DNA from: Halobaculum sp. MBLA0147
GTDB taxonomy: Archaea; Halobacteriota; Halobacteria; Halobacteriales; Haloferacaceae
Direction of reading: 5' to 3'
Length of the DNA stretch: 64,000 nucleotides
Assembly (NCBI RefSeq): GCF_041361345.1
Contig: NZ_JBGKAD010000001.1
Location: 2,170,001 to 2,234,000 of the forward strand
Part shown: one piece after another, positions 33,766-42,895 of the stretch
Position numbering within the stretch: the stretch's first letter is position 1
Layout: each line of letters opens with the position of its first letter
Program-made: the position numbers and the translations under genes
Notes under the pieces: generated by a model
What the model saw: only the letters and a program-made list of their open reading frames with translations
The model's database searches: none
Told to the model about the DNA's origin: nothing

Positions 33766-35673
33766 ATGCCGTCGGTGACCTCCCTCCCGGTGTTGGGCGC
33801 GCTCGGAGCGGCCGGGGGGACGGTGTACCTGCTCGTGCGACTCCGTGCGTACAGCGACGCGCCGGGCGCGGACTGGTTCCGGCTCGTCCTCGGGCTCCAG
33901 ACGGTGTACACGGCCGCGTACGGGATCGGGTTCCTCGTGACGGACCCCGTCTGGCGCGCGGTCGCGGAGGTCGTCTTCTGGGTCGTGTTCGTCTGGATCG
34001 GCCCGACGTTCGCCGCGTTCGCCCTGGTGTACACCGGCCGTGGTGGCCTCCTCTCGTCGTGGCCGTTCCGGATCACTGCCGCCGTCACCGCGCTGCTCGC
34101 CGTCGTGTTGGCGGCGACACCGCTACACGGCCTCACGTGGACGGAGTTCCGACTGCTCGAGACCGCGGGCGTCGTCGGCGTCACCTACGCACGCGGTCCG
34201 GCGGTCTACGCCGCCTTCGTCGTCGGGGCCGTGTCGACGGCGGGTGGTGCGATCCTGCTGTTCGACACCGTCGTCAGCTACGGCCCGCTGTACCGCGGCG
34301 AGGCGCTCGCGGTGGGTGTGAGCACACTCCCGCCGGCGGTCGGGGCGACGCTGTGGACGTTCGGCCTCCCGCCGACGGGGGTGAACCTGATGCCGGTGTT
34401 GGCGCTGCCGCACGTCGTCTTCGACGCGTACGCCTTCCTCGGCTCGGACATGTTCGAGTTCGACCCCGCGACGCGGCGGGCCAGCGAGCGGGCGGCCATC
34501 GACGACGTGGCGACACCGGTGGTCATCGTCGACACCGACGACCGCGTCGTGACGCTCAACACCGCGGGCGAGACGCTGTTCGGCCGCGCCAAGCGGGACG
34601 CGCTCGGGGAGCCACTCGCGGAGCTGCTCGACGAGCCGCTGGACCCGGCCGCACCCCCCGAGAGCGTCCCGGTGCGTGTCGACGGCCGCCGGCGGACGTT
34701 CACCGTCACCGTCTCGTCGTTGTCGGACACCACCGGCAGGCGAGTCGGACACACGGTGGTGTTGCAGGACGTGACCGAGCAACGCCGTCGCCAGCAGCGG
34801 CTGGGCGTGCTCAACCGCGTGCTCCGGCACAACCTCCGCAACGACCTGAGTGTCGTGGAGGTGTACGCCGACCAGATCGCGGCGACGACGGAGGGGGAGC
34901 CGGCGCGACTCGCGGACGAGATCCGCACACAGACGGCGGGTCTCGTCGAGTTGGGTGGGAAGGCGCGTTCCGCCGCGGACGCTCTCGACGGTGACGACGA
35001 GTCGCGCACTGTCGCGCTCGCTGCCGTCGTCGACGACGCCGTCGGACGTGTCGACGGTATCGGGACCACGACCACCGCGGCGGCCGCCGGAGGGAGCGCG
35101 GCCGGGGACGGCGACGGACCGCTATCGCCGGCCGATCTCGGCCCGGTCGCGGACGGTGCGGGTGCGGAGAGTACGGGCGGTGCGGGTGCGGAGAGTGCTG
35201 ACGGCGAAGCCGAGGAGAGCACGGACGACTCGGCCACGGACGACTCGACGCGGGACCCCTCCGACGCCCCAGCGCCGCGTGTCGTCGTCGACGTGCCGGC
35301 GGACCTGCGCCTGACGCTGGACCCGCGGCCGCTCGGGTTGGCCGTCGAGACGCTCGTCGAGAACGGCGTGACCCACGGCGGCGAGACGGTCGTCGTCGCG
35401 GCACGACACCACGACGGCGAGGTTGTGGTGTCGGTCGCCGACGACGGCCCGGGGATTCCGGACCACGAACTCTCGCCGCTCGCGGCGGGTCGCGAGACGG
35501 CACTCGACCACGGGAGTGGCCTGGGACTGTGGCTCGTCCGCTGGAGTGCGGACGCGCTCGGGGCCGAACTGGACGTGGACACGACCGACGGGACGACGGT
35601 GACGCTCCGGTTCTCCGACCGGATCGTCGCGACGGAGTCGGACGACGGCGCGGCCGAGGTGGCCGACGAGTGA
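33766..35673 (+). CDS. Sensor histidine kinase with 7TM and PAS domains
   Basis: A 635-residue kinase. Residues 1-225 hold about seven membrane helices of the histidine-kinase N-terminal 7TM type. Residues 235-345 are a PAS domain (TPVVIVDTDDRVVTLNTAGE). The phosphoacceptor H355 lies in VLRHNLRNDLSVV, the usual haloarchaeal H-box. The ATPase domain has its N-box Asn at N533 (ENGVTHGGE), DDGPGIPDHE and HGSGLGLWLVRW. Residues about 443-503 are an acidic Gly/Ala/Ser insertion between dimerisation and ATPase domains. No response regulator is adjacent. The stimulus is unknown. Confidence 0.9.
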   Translation: MPSVTSLPVLGALGAAGGTVYLLVRLRAYSDAPGADWFRLVLGLQTVYTAAYGIGFLVTDPVWRAVAEVVFWVVFVWIGPTFAAFALVYTGRGGLLSSWPFRITAAVTALLAVVLAATPLHGLTWTEFRLLETAGVVGVTYARGPAVYAAFVVGAVSTAGGAILLFDTVVSYGPLYRGEALAVGVSTLPPAVGATLWTFGLPPTGVNLMPVLALPHVVFDAYAFLGSDMFEFDPATRRASERAAIDDVATPVVIVDTDDRVVTLNTAGETLFGRAKRDALGEPLAELLDEPLDPAAPPESVPVRVDGRRRTFTVTVSSLSDTTGRRVGHTVVLQDVTEQRRRQQRLGVLNRVLRHNLRNDLSVVEVYADQIAATTEGEPARLADEIRTQTAGLVELGGKARSAADALDGDDESRTVALAAVVDDAVGRVDGIGTTTTAAAAGGSAAGDGDGPLSPADLGPVADGAGAESTGGAGAESADGEAEESTDDSATDDSTRDPSDAPAPRVVVDVPADLRLTLDPRPLGLAVETLVENGVTHGGETVVVAARHHDGEVVVSVADDGPGIPDHELSPLAAGRETALDHGSGLGLWLVRWSADALGAELDVDTTDGTTVTLRFSDRIVATESDDGAAEVADE

Positions 35674-35731
35674 CGCGTGGGGCCGGCTCTCGACGGCTCC
35701 GTTCGGAGTCGCCAGTCGTGGTCGTCGAGTG

Positions 35732-36307
35732 TCACCCGCCGTCGCCGCGCGAAGCCCCGCGGGCTGCCCGCCCGTCACCACGGAGGTGCCAGCCGGCGAC
35801 GAGCCACACCGCCAGCGATCCGGTCGGGTAGCCCGTCCGCGTCGGCTGGACGCCGAACTCCAGCGCCACCAGCGCGTTCACCACACCCGCCAGCGCGAGC
35901 AGCCCGACGGTGACGCGTCTGTCTTCGAGTCCGACACCCGCACTCGCGGCACTCGCCAGCGCCAACAGCCAACAGCCGGTCGCGGTGACCCACTGGACGA
36001 GCACCGGCGGCCCGGCGAACAACGGGTACGCCCACAGCCACTGGACGGTCACGGCCGGCTCGAAGCTCACGCCACCCCACGCGAACCGCAAGAACACCTC
36101 GCCGCCGGTGAACCGCTGGACCGACCACGGCACGACTCCGGCCACGAGTACCGCGACGACCGCGACGAGCGGTCGCCGAGTTGGAGGATCCGTGCCGACC
36201 GACCCACTGTCGTCCGCTCGCGCGTCGGTGTCGGCCGACCCACCGTCGTCCGCTCGTGCGTCGGCATCGACCGACTCACCGTCGTCCGCTCGCGCGTCGG
36301 CGGCCAT
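35732..36307 (-). CDS. Polytopic membrane protein with a repetitive N-terminus
   Basis: A 191-residue protein. Residues 1-40 are acidic repeats (DARADDGES, DARADDGGS, DARADDSGS) coded by 36-bp DNA repeats. Four hydrophobic helices follow (PLVAVVAVLVAGVVPWSVQR first), with the Trp-rich loop TVQWLWAYPLFAGPPVLVQW. No family is firmly recognised. The ATG overlaps the stop of the GTPase gene (TGATG), so it is co-translated with it; a GTG one codon earlier is possible. Its function, and any link to the GTPase, are unknown. Confidence 0.7.
   Translation of the reverse strand: MAADARADDGESVDADARADDGGSADTDARADDSGSVGTDPPTRRPLVAVVAVLVAGVVPWSVQRFTGGEVFLRFAWGGVSFEPAVTVQWLWAYPLFAGPPVLVQWVTATGCWLLALASAASAGVGLEDRRVTVGLLALAGVVNALVALEFGVQPTRTGYPTGSLAVWLVAGWHLRGDGRAARGASRGDGG
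36206..36301. repeat. 36-bp coding tandem repeat, about 2.7 copies
   Basis: Units beginning TCGTCCGCTCGCGCGTCGG recur every 36 bp and encode twelve-residue acidic repeats at the start of the membrane protein. As in the NUDIX and PurL genes, the unit length is a multiple of three. Confidence 0.7.
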
Positions 36308-37416
36308 CACTTCCGGGCGACGATCCGCAACACGTCCTCGTCGGCCAGTTCGTGTGTCCGCCCGACCTGCTGTTCGTCGTGTTTCGCACTCGGCCCCGAC
36401 ACGCGGGCGAACTTGAACCGGTCGTCGAACTCGCCGCCGATCTTCTCGCAGGCGTCGTCGACCGTCGCCCCCTCGAAGAGGATCAGCGGCTCCTCGTAGT
36501 CGACCCCCCGTCCGGGCTTGTCCATGTAGATCCGGATCAGACCGAGCTCCTCCCAGAGTCGGTCCTTCAACCCGTCCATCCCGCGTTCCTCCTCGGCGGA
36601 GATGAAGACGACCTCCTCGGGGTCGAGCCCCCGGTCGCGCAGTTGCTCCTTCACCGTCGGGAGGTAGTCGCGGTCGATCAGGTCCGCCTTGTTCACCGTC
36701 ACCATCGACGGGAGGTACTCTCGGTTGTCCATCACGGCGTCGACCAACTCGTCGATGGTGAGGTCGTGGGGGATGGTGACGACGGCGTTGACGTAGCCGT
36801 ACTCGCGGAGCACGTCTTTCACCGTCTCCTCGGCGAGCGTCACGTCGTCGCCCATCGTCACCTGGATGCCGTCCTTGTGCGTCTTCCGGATGTTGACGTT
36901 CGCGGGCTCGGTGTCCAGCCGGATGTTCGTGTCGTACAGCTCCTCGGAGAGCCGGTCGTACTGTTCGATCTCGAACACCGAGAGGACGAACACCACGAGG
37001 TCGGCCGTCCGGACGACGGACAACACCTCCTTCCCGCCGCCGCGGCCGCCCGCGGCCCCCTCGATGAGCCCCGGTACGTCCAGCATCTGGACGTTCGCGC
37101 CGCGGAACTGCAACATCCCGGGGTTCACGTCCAGCGTCGTGAACTCGTAGGAGCCGGTCTCGCTGTCGGCGTTCGTCAGGGCGTTGATCAGCGTCGACTT
37201 CCCGACGGAGGGGAAGCCGACCAGCGCCACCGTCGCGTCGCCGTGTTTCTCGACGGCGTAGCCGTGGCCGCCGCCCGCGGAGGACTGGTTCTCGAGTTTC
37301 TCCTTCTTCTCCGCGAGCTTCGCCTTCAGCCGACCGATGTGTGCCTCCGTCGACTTGTTGTACGGCGTCTCGGCGATCTCCTCGCGGAGGTCCTCGATCT
37401 CCTCTTCCAGTCCCAT
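36307..37416 (-). CDS. DRG-type GTP-binding protein (Obg/TGS family)
   Basis: A 369-residue GTPase of the DRG group. A helical N-terminus (DLREEIAETPYNKSTEAHIG) precedes the G domain: P-loop GFPSVGKST at 67-75, switch region EFTTLDVNPG, DVPG at 113-116 and NKAD for guanine specificity. A TGS domain closes the protein (YMDKPGRGVDYEEPLIL onward, about 290-369). Eukaryotic DRG proteins bind ribosomes; the archaeal role is probably translation-linked. The ATG at 37414-37416 is chosen because upstream sequence is low-quality antisense. Confidence 0.93.
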   Translation of the reverse strand: MGLEEEIEDLREEIAETPYNKSTEAHIGRLKAKLAEKKEKLENQSSAGGGHGYAVEKHGDATVALVGFPSVGKSTLINALTNADSETGSYEFTTLDVNPGMLQFRGANVQMLDVPGLIEGAAGGRGGGKEVLSVVRTADLVVFVLSVFEIEQYDRLSEELYDTNIRLDTEPANVNIRKTHKDGIQVTMGDDVTLAEETVKDVLREYGYVNAVVTIPHDLTIDELVDAVMDNREYLPSMVTVNKADLIDRDYLPTVKEQLRDRGLDPEEVVFISAEEERGMDGLKDRLWEELGLIRIYMDKPGRGVDYEEPLILFEGATVDDACEKIGGEFDDRFKFARVSGPSAKHDEQQVGRTHELADEDVLRIVARK

Positions 37417-37627
37417 CGCTCGTCGTGGAGTCGGTGGGCCGTCGGTGAAAACGCTTCCCTTCGGCCCCGCTGGCCCGCCGATCTCCACGCTCGCCGGTCC
37501 CCGGTCCCGTGGTGTCGCCGCCCGCTCGCGGGGGTCACCCGCTGTCGTTCCGTCTACGTCTCTCGGTCTCGGGCGACGACTCTTCGGTACGTTCTTACGT
37601 CGTGGCAAGAAGTCGTAGCCGTGCACC

Positions 37628-37831
37628 ATGCCGGACCCCGCGCGGCTCCGTGACAGCACACAGATCGTCCTCCCTTGTGATGCGCTGGATGGGGTTCGGG
37701 AGCAACTGGAGGCGGAGTTCACCGTGACGGTCCACTCGCGAGACGGGGACAACTGTCAGATCATCGCCAGTCCCGTCGAGATCACCGAGGTGGCGAAGTT
37801 CCTGACGCGACACGGGATTCCGGTGGAGTGA
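37628..37831 (+). CDS. Small conserved haloarchaeal protein (VNG_1110C type)
   Basis: A 67-residue acidic protein, LRDSTQIVLPCDALDGVREQ at the N-terminus and ASPVEITEVAKFLTRHGIPV at the end. It matches the small haloarchaeal family I recall as VNG_1110C; that match is from memory. The fold is probably a compact alpha/beta unit. CTTACG about 30 nt upstream can serve as a TATA box. The function is unknown. Confidence 0.75.
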   Translation: MPDPARLRDSTQIVLPCDALDGVREQLEAEFTVTVHSRDGDNCQIIASPVEITEVAKFLTRHGIPVE

Positions 37832-37877
37832 GCGACCGTCGAGAGTGTCGAGTGGCTGTGCCCCAGTCGACTCGCAG

Positions 37878-38255
37878 CTACGGCCACTCCACGAGTGTCT
37901 CGGTCGGGCGCTGTGTCTCTTTGAACCCGCCGTCTACACGCTGGAAGCGAGAGACCGTCGCCTCGATCCGGAACTCGTCGTACCCTGCTTCGTCCCGGAG
38001 GAAGTACGCGACCGCGACGCGTCGGTCGCCACGCATTCTGACGTACTCGTCGTCGCTCTCGCTCCACGCGAGGAAGACCACACCCTGCGACCGCAACAGC
38101 GGTCGGAGGAGACGTCTCGCCTCGCCGATCTCCGAGTCCGCGAACGAAGCGCGGAGAGCGGTCTCGAACTGTACCCGCCCGCCCCAGCCGTGCATCCGGG
38201 CCAGTCGCCACACGAACCGTCCGAGCAACTCTCGCCGCCGCTCACCACGTGTCAC
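37878..38255 (-). CDS. Hypothetical soluble protein
   Basis: A 125-residue protein of unrecognised family with a basic, helical N-terminus (RRRELLGRFVWRLARMHGWG) and a beta-rich C-terminal half (VVFLAWSESDDEYVRMRGDR). It lacks the strong acidity of its neighbours. The start is GTG. It lies between the VNG_1110C-type gene and the AT-richer gap before the next regulator. The function is unknown; a nucleic-acid-binding role would fit the charge but is unsupported. Confidence 0.55.
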   Translation of the reverse strand: MTRGERRRELLGRFVWRLARMHGWGGRVQFETALRASFADSEIGEARRLLRPLLRSQGVVFLAWSESDDEYVRMRGDRRVAVAYFLRDEAGYDEFRIEATVSRFQRVDGGFKETQRPTETLVEWP

Positions 38256-38455
38256 GGCGGGGTGTCGTGTGGCGTTCGGTTTCAGTATTGTGAATCTCGT
38301 TGTGCACAGTGTGATATAGCTACAGCATACGTGTCGAGATCACCGACACGATACACAAACCTATAGTGCACTGGGTCCCGACCGTCGAACAGTGATACAC
38401 GACAGACGAGCGTCTCCGACCACAGTGTGTCGTCACGCTACCGGGGTGATCGGCA

Positions 38456-38776
38456 GTGGCGACCGGTGACCCCCACGGGACGGCCGAAGAGGCCACACCG
38501 ACCGGTTGGGCGGCGATCACTGGGACACCCGCAGTGAGTGCCATCGTCGACACGTTACTGGATCTCCCCGCGGAACGGGAGTTCAACAAGAGTGAACTCG
38601 CGGAACTGGCGGGCGTGAGTCGCAACACCGTCGGGAACCACATCGACACGCTCGAAGCCGTCGGCCTCGTCACCGAGGTCTCGCACGCACACCGCTACCG
38701 CGTCGACACCGACTCTCCGGTGTTCCGCGCGGCGACCGAACTCGACGTCGCGGTCCGGGACGAGCTCCGAGAGTAG
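38456..38776 (+). CDS. Small winged-helix regulator
   Basis: A 106-residue protein with one winged helix: AVSAIVDTLLDLPAEREFNK, SELAELAGVSRNTVGNHIDT as the recognition helix, then LVTEVSHAHRYRVDTDSPVF as the wing. The GTG start is the first after an AT-rich 200-bp gap (38256-38455) that contains TATA-like GATATAGC near 38311 and CCTATAGT near 38360, plus the inverted repeat GTGTCG/CGACAC. It is therefore probably a regulated gene. Targets are unknown. Confidence 0.73.
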   Translation: MATGDPHGTAEEATPTGWAAITGTPAVSAIVDTLLDLPAEREFNKSELAELAGVSRNTVGNHIDTLEAVGLVTEVSHAHRYRVDTDSPVFRAATELDVAVRDELRE

Positions 38777-38844
38777 CGAGGGCGGCGGAGACGGGGGTGT
38801 CGTGAGAGTCGCGAGAGCCGCTTCTTGGTGCGGACGGGGTCGAC

Positions 38845-39279
38845 TCAGAACAGCGAGTCAGCGGTGGCGGCACCGATCACGGAGAAGACGCTGGCGACGC
38901 TGACGGCCTTCACGGTCACCCACGCGATGGTACGGAGGTCCTCGCCGAACAGCGGGACGAGGAACGTGCCCGGGGCGTCGAACGCCAGCGCCAACACGAG
39001 CACGGAGAGGTACGACACCGAGACCAACGAGAGGAACCGCACCGGCACCCCCGCCACCTCGGCCTCCCGGTCCGGGTCGCGGTCGGAGTCGGCCCGGTAG
39101 AGCGCGGCGTAGCCGATGGCGAACACCAACCCGACGGTGACGAGCGCCTGGTACCACGCCATTCCGATCGCCAGATCCCACACCTCCTGTGTGACGACGA
39201 ACGGGCCGGCGAGGAGGAACCCCCCCACCGCCTGCTGGAACGTGTCCGTGACGGCGTACCGAGGGTTTCGCCCGACCAT
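38845..39279 (-). CDS. Polytopic membrane protein, DUF2391-like
   Basis: A 144-residue membrane protein with four hydrophobic helices and the motif DTFQQAVGGFLLAGPFVVTQ followed by EVWDLAIGMA. This resembles the DUF2391 family of integral membrane proteins (recalled, not searched). The ATG at 39277-39279 is preferred to one nine codons upstream because it directly precedes the conserved region. It ends close to the stop of the convergent winged-helix gene. The function is unknown. Confidence 0.7.
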   Translation of the reverse strand: MVGRNPRYAVTDTFQQAVGGFLLAGPFVVTQEVWDLAIGMAWYQALVTVGLVFAIGYAALYRADSDRDPDREAEVAGVPVRFLSLVSVSYLSVLVLALAFDAPGTFLVPLFGEDLRTIAWVTVKAVSVASVFSVIGAATADSLF

Positions 39280-39395
39280 ACCGTCCGCGACTCGGCCCAC
39301 CGACAAAACACCGACGGAGCGGGGACACTCGGGAGAGGTCGCGTCACACCGGAGCGGGGACGCCCGGGAGAGATCGAGCGACGCCGGAGCGCCGA

Positions 39396-41819
39396 TCAGT
39401 CGCCGCCACGCCCGCGACGCCCCGCGAGTACCGACACCGCGAGCAGCGCCGCCGCGGCGACCACGCCGCCGAACCCGGACGCACCGGTCGAACTCCCGCC
39501 GGCGTCCGACCCGTCGGTGCTGTCGCCCGTCGCGCCGCCGTCCGTCGGTGTCTCACCGCCGCCGCTCGTGGTCCCACCGTCGCCACTCGCCGTCTCCTCG
39601 GCGTCGTCGGACGCAGTCGCCGTCGGCGTCGCCGCCCGGACCGTCACCGATTCGCCGCCCGCTCGCAGGGTGTACTCGCCCGTCGACGGGAGCCGAACGG
39701 TCGCGGTCGAGCTCTCCGAGCCGCCGGGTGCCAGCCGGACCGGGAGCGACGCGACCACCTCGCCGTCGCGTGTCACGCGGACCGGTCCGTCGGCGGGGTA
39801 GTCGGCGGGGTTCGCGGTCTCGACCGTCACGCGGACGGCTCCGCCGGGATCGGTCGTCGTCCGGTTCGTCTCCAGGCCAGTGACCGCTGGCGTCGCCGGC
39901 TCGCGCACTCGGAGTCGGAGCACCTCCCTGTCGACCGAGAGGGTCACCGGACCGGGCTCGCGGACGGTGTACGACACCCGTTCCGTCGCCGTCTCGCCGG
40001 GGGTGAGTCGCCCGGTGCGGTTCGCCAGCGGCTCTCCGTCGACCGCCGCGACGAGTCGGTAGTCGCCGGCCGCGTCACCGTCGTTCGACACCGTCGCGCG
40101 GACCGTCACCGTCTCGTTCGGGACGACGGTCGCGCCCGGTCGGAGGCCACTCGTCTCGCGGTACGGCCCGGCGACGGAGACGCCTGTCACCGTCGTCCGG
40201 AACAGTGCCACCGCACCGAACAGCCGGGAGTGAGTCGTCCGGTCCCACACCGCCGGTCGCGCCGTCGTCGTCGTGTACCGGTCACCCTCGCCCGCGACGG
40301 TGTCGTTCCCGGCGCTCGCCAAGTACGACCGGAACTCCGTGCCCGTCACCCGGTCGTCCGCCTCGTTCATCCGTCGCAACACCGTGTCGAACGTCGCCGT
40401 CCGGTCGCTGGCGGCCCGCAGTCGCCGGTCGAGCGCTCCGGCGACGAGTGCGCCCGTCCGGTACTGTGCGCCGTCGATCCACGTCCCGGGGTCGGACAGT
40501 CGCACGTCGTCGTACCGGGGCGCGGTGCCGCGCTCCAGCAGCTCCGCGAACGCGCCGAACTCGGCGAGTCCGTCCGCCAGCGCCAGTCGCGCCGCGAGGT
40601 AGTCGGCCGACCCCTCCGTCACCCACTCGGTCTCGGTGGTCGGCTCGTAGTCCTGCCGCGTGTGGACGTACTCGTGGAGCCAGACGTTGTCGGCACCCGC
40701 CAGCGAGGCGTCGGCCCGCACCCAGTAGTCGGCGTCACCCGTCTGGACGCCGCCCGGGCCCCAGTCGACGCTCGTCGGTGCGGCGACGAGGAACACTCGG
40801 TCGTCGCGGTCCCCGACACGCAACCGGCCGGACGCCGCGGCGGTGGCGTCGAGCACGCGCTCGGGTGTCGCGGCGAGGTCGGCGGCGGCCGGCACCACGA
40901 GCCGGAACTGTTGGTCGTTGGCCGTCCGCGTGTACGTCTCGTGCGCGCCGAGGAACGCGATCGCGTCGCCGACGGCTCCCTCGCCGTCGACACGTGCCCG
41001 GTCGCGGAACGTCGGTGCCCGCTCGTCGCTCGGGTACGTCCAGTCGACGCCGTAGCCGGGGAGGTCGACGACGGCCCACGGCCCGGTGTCGACGAACGCG
41101 TAGTTCCCGGTCGCAGCCGTCTCGCGTGTCGTCCGGTGGCTCGTCGCCACCCCGGTTCCGTGGATCGCGTGGCGTCCCGTCGTCACCGGGGCCTCGTGGA
41201 GCGAGCGCTCGCCCGCCGTCACCGGTCGCTCGCGACGAGCGGCGTCGGTGATCGTGTCTTCGAGTCCCGCACTCCCCGTGACGTTTGCTCGGTACCGGAC
41301 GGTGAGCGAGGGGTCACTCGTCGACTCGTCCCACCGCTCGCGACCGTCGCTCCCGGCCTCGAAGCCGTCCCGCGAGACGACGGAGACGCGATCCCCGAAC
41401 CGGACCGTCAGCGACGAGAGGTACGACGGCAGCGTGTAGTCGTACGTGATTCGGACGACACCCGGCTCCGACGGCGTGAGCGACAGAGTCGCCGTCTGGA
41501 CGATCTCGTGGTCCGACAGCGCCGCCGCTCCAGTGTGCTCGCTCGTCGCACCCGCGGTCCCCGTCCGGGCGCTCTCCCGTACCGTGCCGTCCGTGTCGCG
41601 TGTGTCGACCCCGCCGTGTTCGGTTCCGGTGGTCCCCCGAGTCGTGGCGTCGGCGCTACCGGACGAGTGTGTTCGGTCACCCGCGCGTGTGGAGTCGGTG
41701 CCGATCGGGTCGTCGCCTCGTTCGACGGTTCCACCGGTGTCGACGGCGCCGGCGACGGGTCCGGTCACGAGACAGACGACGAGCCAGCCGACCAGCAACG
41801 ACCGCACGGGTGTGTGCAT
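39396..41819 (-). CDS. Secreted zincin-like peptidase with C-terminal membrane anchor
   Basis: An 807-residue protein with a signal peptide (MHTPVRSLLVGWLVVCLVTG). The zinc site is VWLHEYVHTRQDY near residue 380 (HEYVH), followed by the gluzincin-type Glu in WVTEGSADYLAARLAL about twenty residues on, as in M1/M61-like aminopeptidases. Two beta-sandwich domains, CARDB-like, occupy the C-terminal third. The extreme end (SGFGGVVAAAALLAVSVLAG, then RRGR) is a near variant of the PGF-CTERM sorting signal used by archaeosortase, with Ser for Pro. The Thr/Ser-rich stretch before it suits an S-layer-linked surface protein. The substrate is unknown. Confidence 0.76.
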   Translation of the reverse strand: MHTPVRSLLVGWLVVCLVTGPVAGAVDTGGTVERGDDPIGTDSTRAGDRTHSSGSADATTRGTTGTEHGGVDTRDTDGTVRESARTGTAGATSEHTGAAALSDHEIVQTATLSLTPSEPGVVRITYDYTLPSYLSSLTVRFGDRVSVVSRDGFEAGSDGRERWDESTSDPSLTVRYRANVTGSAGLEDTITDAARRERPVTAGERSLHEAPVTTGRHAIHGTGVATSHRTTRETAATGNYAFVDTGPWAVVDLPGYGVDWTYPSDERAPTFRDRARVDGEGAVGDAIAFLGAHETYTRTANDQQFRLVVPAAADLAATPERVLDATAAASGRLRVGDRDDRVFLVAAPTSVDWGPGGVQTGDADYWVRADASLAGADNVWLHEYVHTRQDYEPTTETEWVTEGSADYLAARLALADGLAEFGAFAELLERGTAPRYDDVRLSDPGTWIDGAQYRTGALVAGALDRRLRAASDRTATFDTVLRRMNEADDRVTGTEFRSYLASAGNDTVAGEGDRYTTTTARPAVWDRTTHSRLFGAVALFRTTVTGVSVAGPYRETSGLRPGATVVPNETVTVRATVSNDGDAAGDYRLVAAVDGEPLANRTGRLTPGETATERVSYTVREPGPVTLSVDREVLRLRVREPATPAVTGLETNRTTTDPGGAVRVTVETANPADYPADGPVRVTRDGEVVASLPVRLAPGGSESSTATVRLPSTGEYTLRAGGESVTVRAATPTATASDDAEETASGDGGTTSGGGETPTDGGATGDSTDGSDAGGSSTGASGFGGVVAAAALLAVSVLAGRRGRGGD

Positions 41820-41831
41820 CCCTCGGGCGGT

Positions 41832-41983
41832 CGGCACCGCGGACACTTACCTCCGACGGCGTCGGCGGTCGGCACTGTAGACACTCACCGCCGGTGGCGT
41901 CGGTGGTCGGCACCGTAGACGCGCACTTCCAGTGACGCCGGCCGACGGCACCGCAGAGACGCGCTCCCGCCAGCGTCGCCACT
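41832..41983. repeat. 38-bp tandem repeat, four degenerate copies
   Basis: Units start at 41832, 41870, 41908 and 41946, each opening CGGCAC followed within a few bases by a purine-rich GTAGAC-like word. They differ at many positions but keep exact 38-bp spacing. They fill most of the gap between the zincin-like peptidase and eIF1 genes. Confidence 0.7.
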
Positions 41984-42056
41984 GGCGCGGTGACGGATCG
42001 AGAACGGAGCCGTCGAGCGGCGTGGCGCTCGACGTGCGGGCGTCAGGTACGGTGGG

Positions 42057-42350
42057 TCACGCGACGTTGTACCCCTTGTCGCGGAGGAAGTCCTCCACGC
42101 GGCCGGTGTGGTTCCCCTGGAGTTCGATGGAGCCGTCCTCGACGGTCCCACCACAGGCGAACTTCGACTTGAGATCCGACGACAGCGAGTCCATGTCGAC
42201 GTCGCTCGGATCGAATCCCTCGATGATCGTTACCTCCTTGCCGTACCTGCGCTCGTCGATGCGGACGTTGATCTCCTGAGACTCCTTGGCCACGTCCTCA
42301 CAGACGCAGAGCTCGTCAGGCAGTCCGCACGTCGAGCATACCTCGGACAT
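42057..42350 (-). CDS. Translation initiation factor aIF1 (SUI1 family)
   Basis: A 97-residue SUI1/eIF1 protein that helps select the start codon on the small ribosomal subunit. It has an N-terminal Cys set ([15 protein letters not shown]) found in archaeal members, then the SUI1 fold: [52 protein letters not shown]. On the minus strand GTTTAATA about 30 nt before the ATG (42377-42384) is a clear TATA box. The length is normal. Confidence 0.95.
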   Translation of the reverse strand: MSEVCSTCGLPDELCVCEDVAKESQEINVRIDERRYGKEVTIIEGFDPSDVDMDSLSSDLKSKFACGGTVEDGSIELQGNHTGRVEDFLRDKGYNVA

Positions 42351-42631
42351 TCCGCCTTGAAGTATTGCGGCGTCGTATTAAACAGTTCGGGTGTCGCCCC
42401 CGTCTCACCGGTGTTAGTCGACTCCGGGTGCGCTGTGGACTCGCCGACAGTGTCCCAGCGAACCTCCCGTCTGCACCGCTGGCGTGGGTGAACTTCACCT
42501 CGGTCCTGTAGGCACCGCTCACGTCGTCACCAGTAGACCGGGGGATTTTCACTCGACAATCACATCCAACTATTCGGCCAAACCGATAAGAGGCTGCGCA
42601 CTCGTGAGTCGTACAGACGGTAGAGTCAACT

Positions 42632-42895
42632 ATGAGCAAGGAACTCGCCGAGAAGCTCGATTCAGCGGCCGGTGCGCCTCCAGCAGCGCGCGAGCGGTTC
42701 GAACGAGCCCGGTCCATGCTCGTGGTCGCTGACATCGATTGGGAGAAGCGCTTGGAGACGAGCCAGATTCGGTCTGAAGATGGAATTCTCAACTTTTTCC
42801 ACATCACAGATGGCGAGAGTTCTCTCGATGCGGGCTCGTCGACCACGATAGATCTCCCCGATGTCAACGACACTGAAACAGAGACGGAACCGTGA
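42632..42895 (+). CDS. Putative antitoxin of a PIN-domain pair
   Basis: An 87-residue acidic protein, helical at the start (MSKELAEKLDSAAGAPPAAR) and disordered at the end (DLPDVNDTETETEP). No DNA-binding motif is certain; the N-terminal helices could hold one. It is called an antitoxin only because its TGA overlaps the ATG of a PIN-domain gene. The pair is AT-richer than its surroundings, which suggests acquisition. The upstream gap (42351-42631) carries CCGATAAGAG as a weak promoter. Confidence 0.6.
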   Translation: MSKELAEKLDSAAGAPPAARERFERARSMLVVADIDWEKRLETSQIRSEDGILNFFHITDGESSLDAGSSTTIDLPDVNDTETETEP

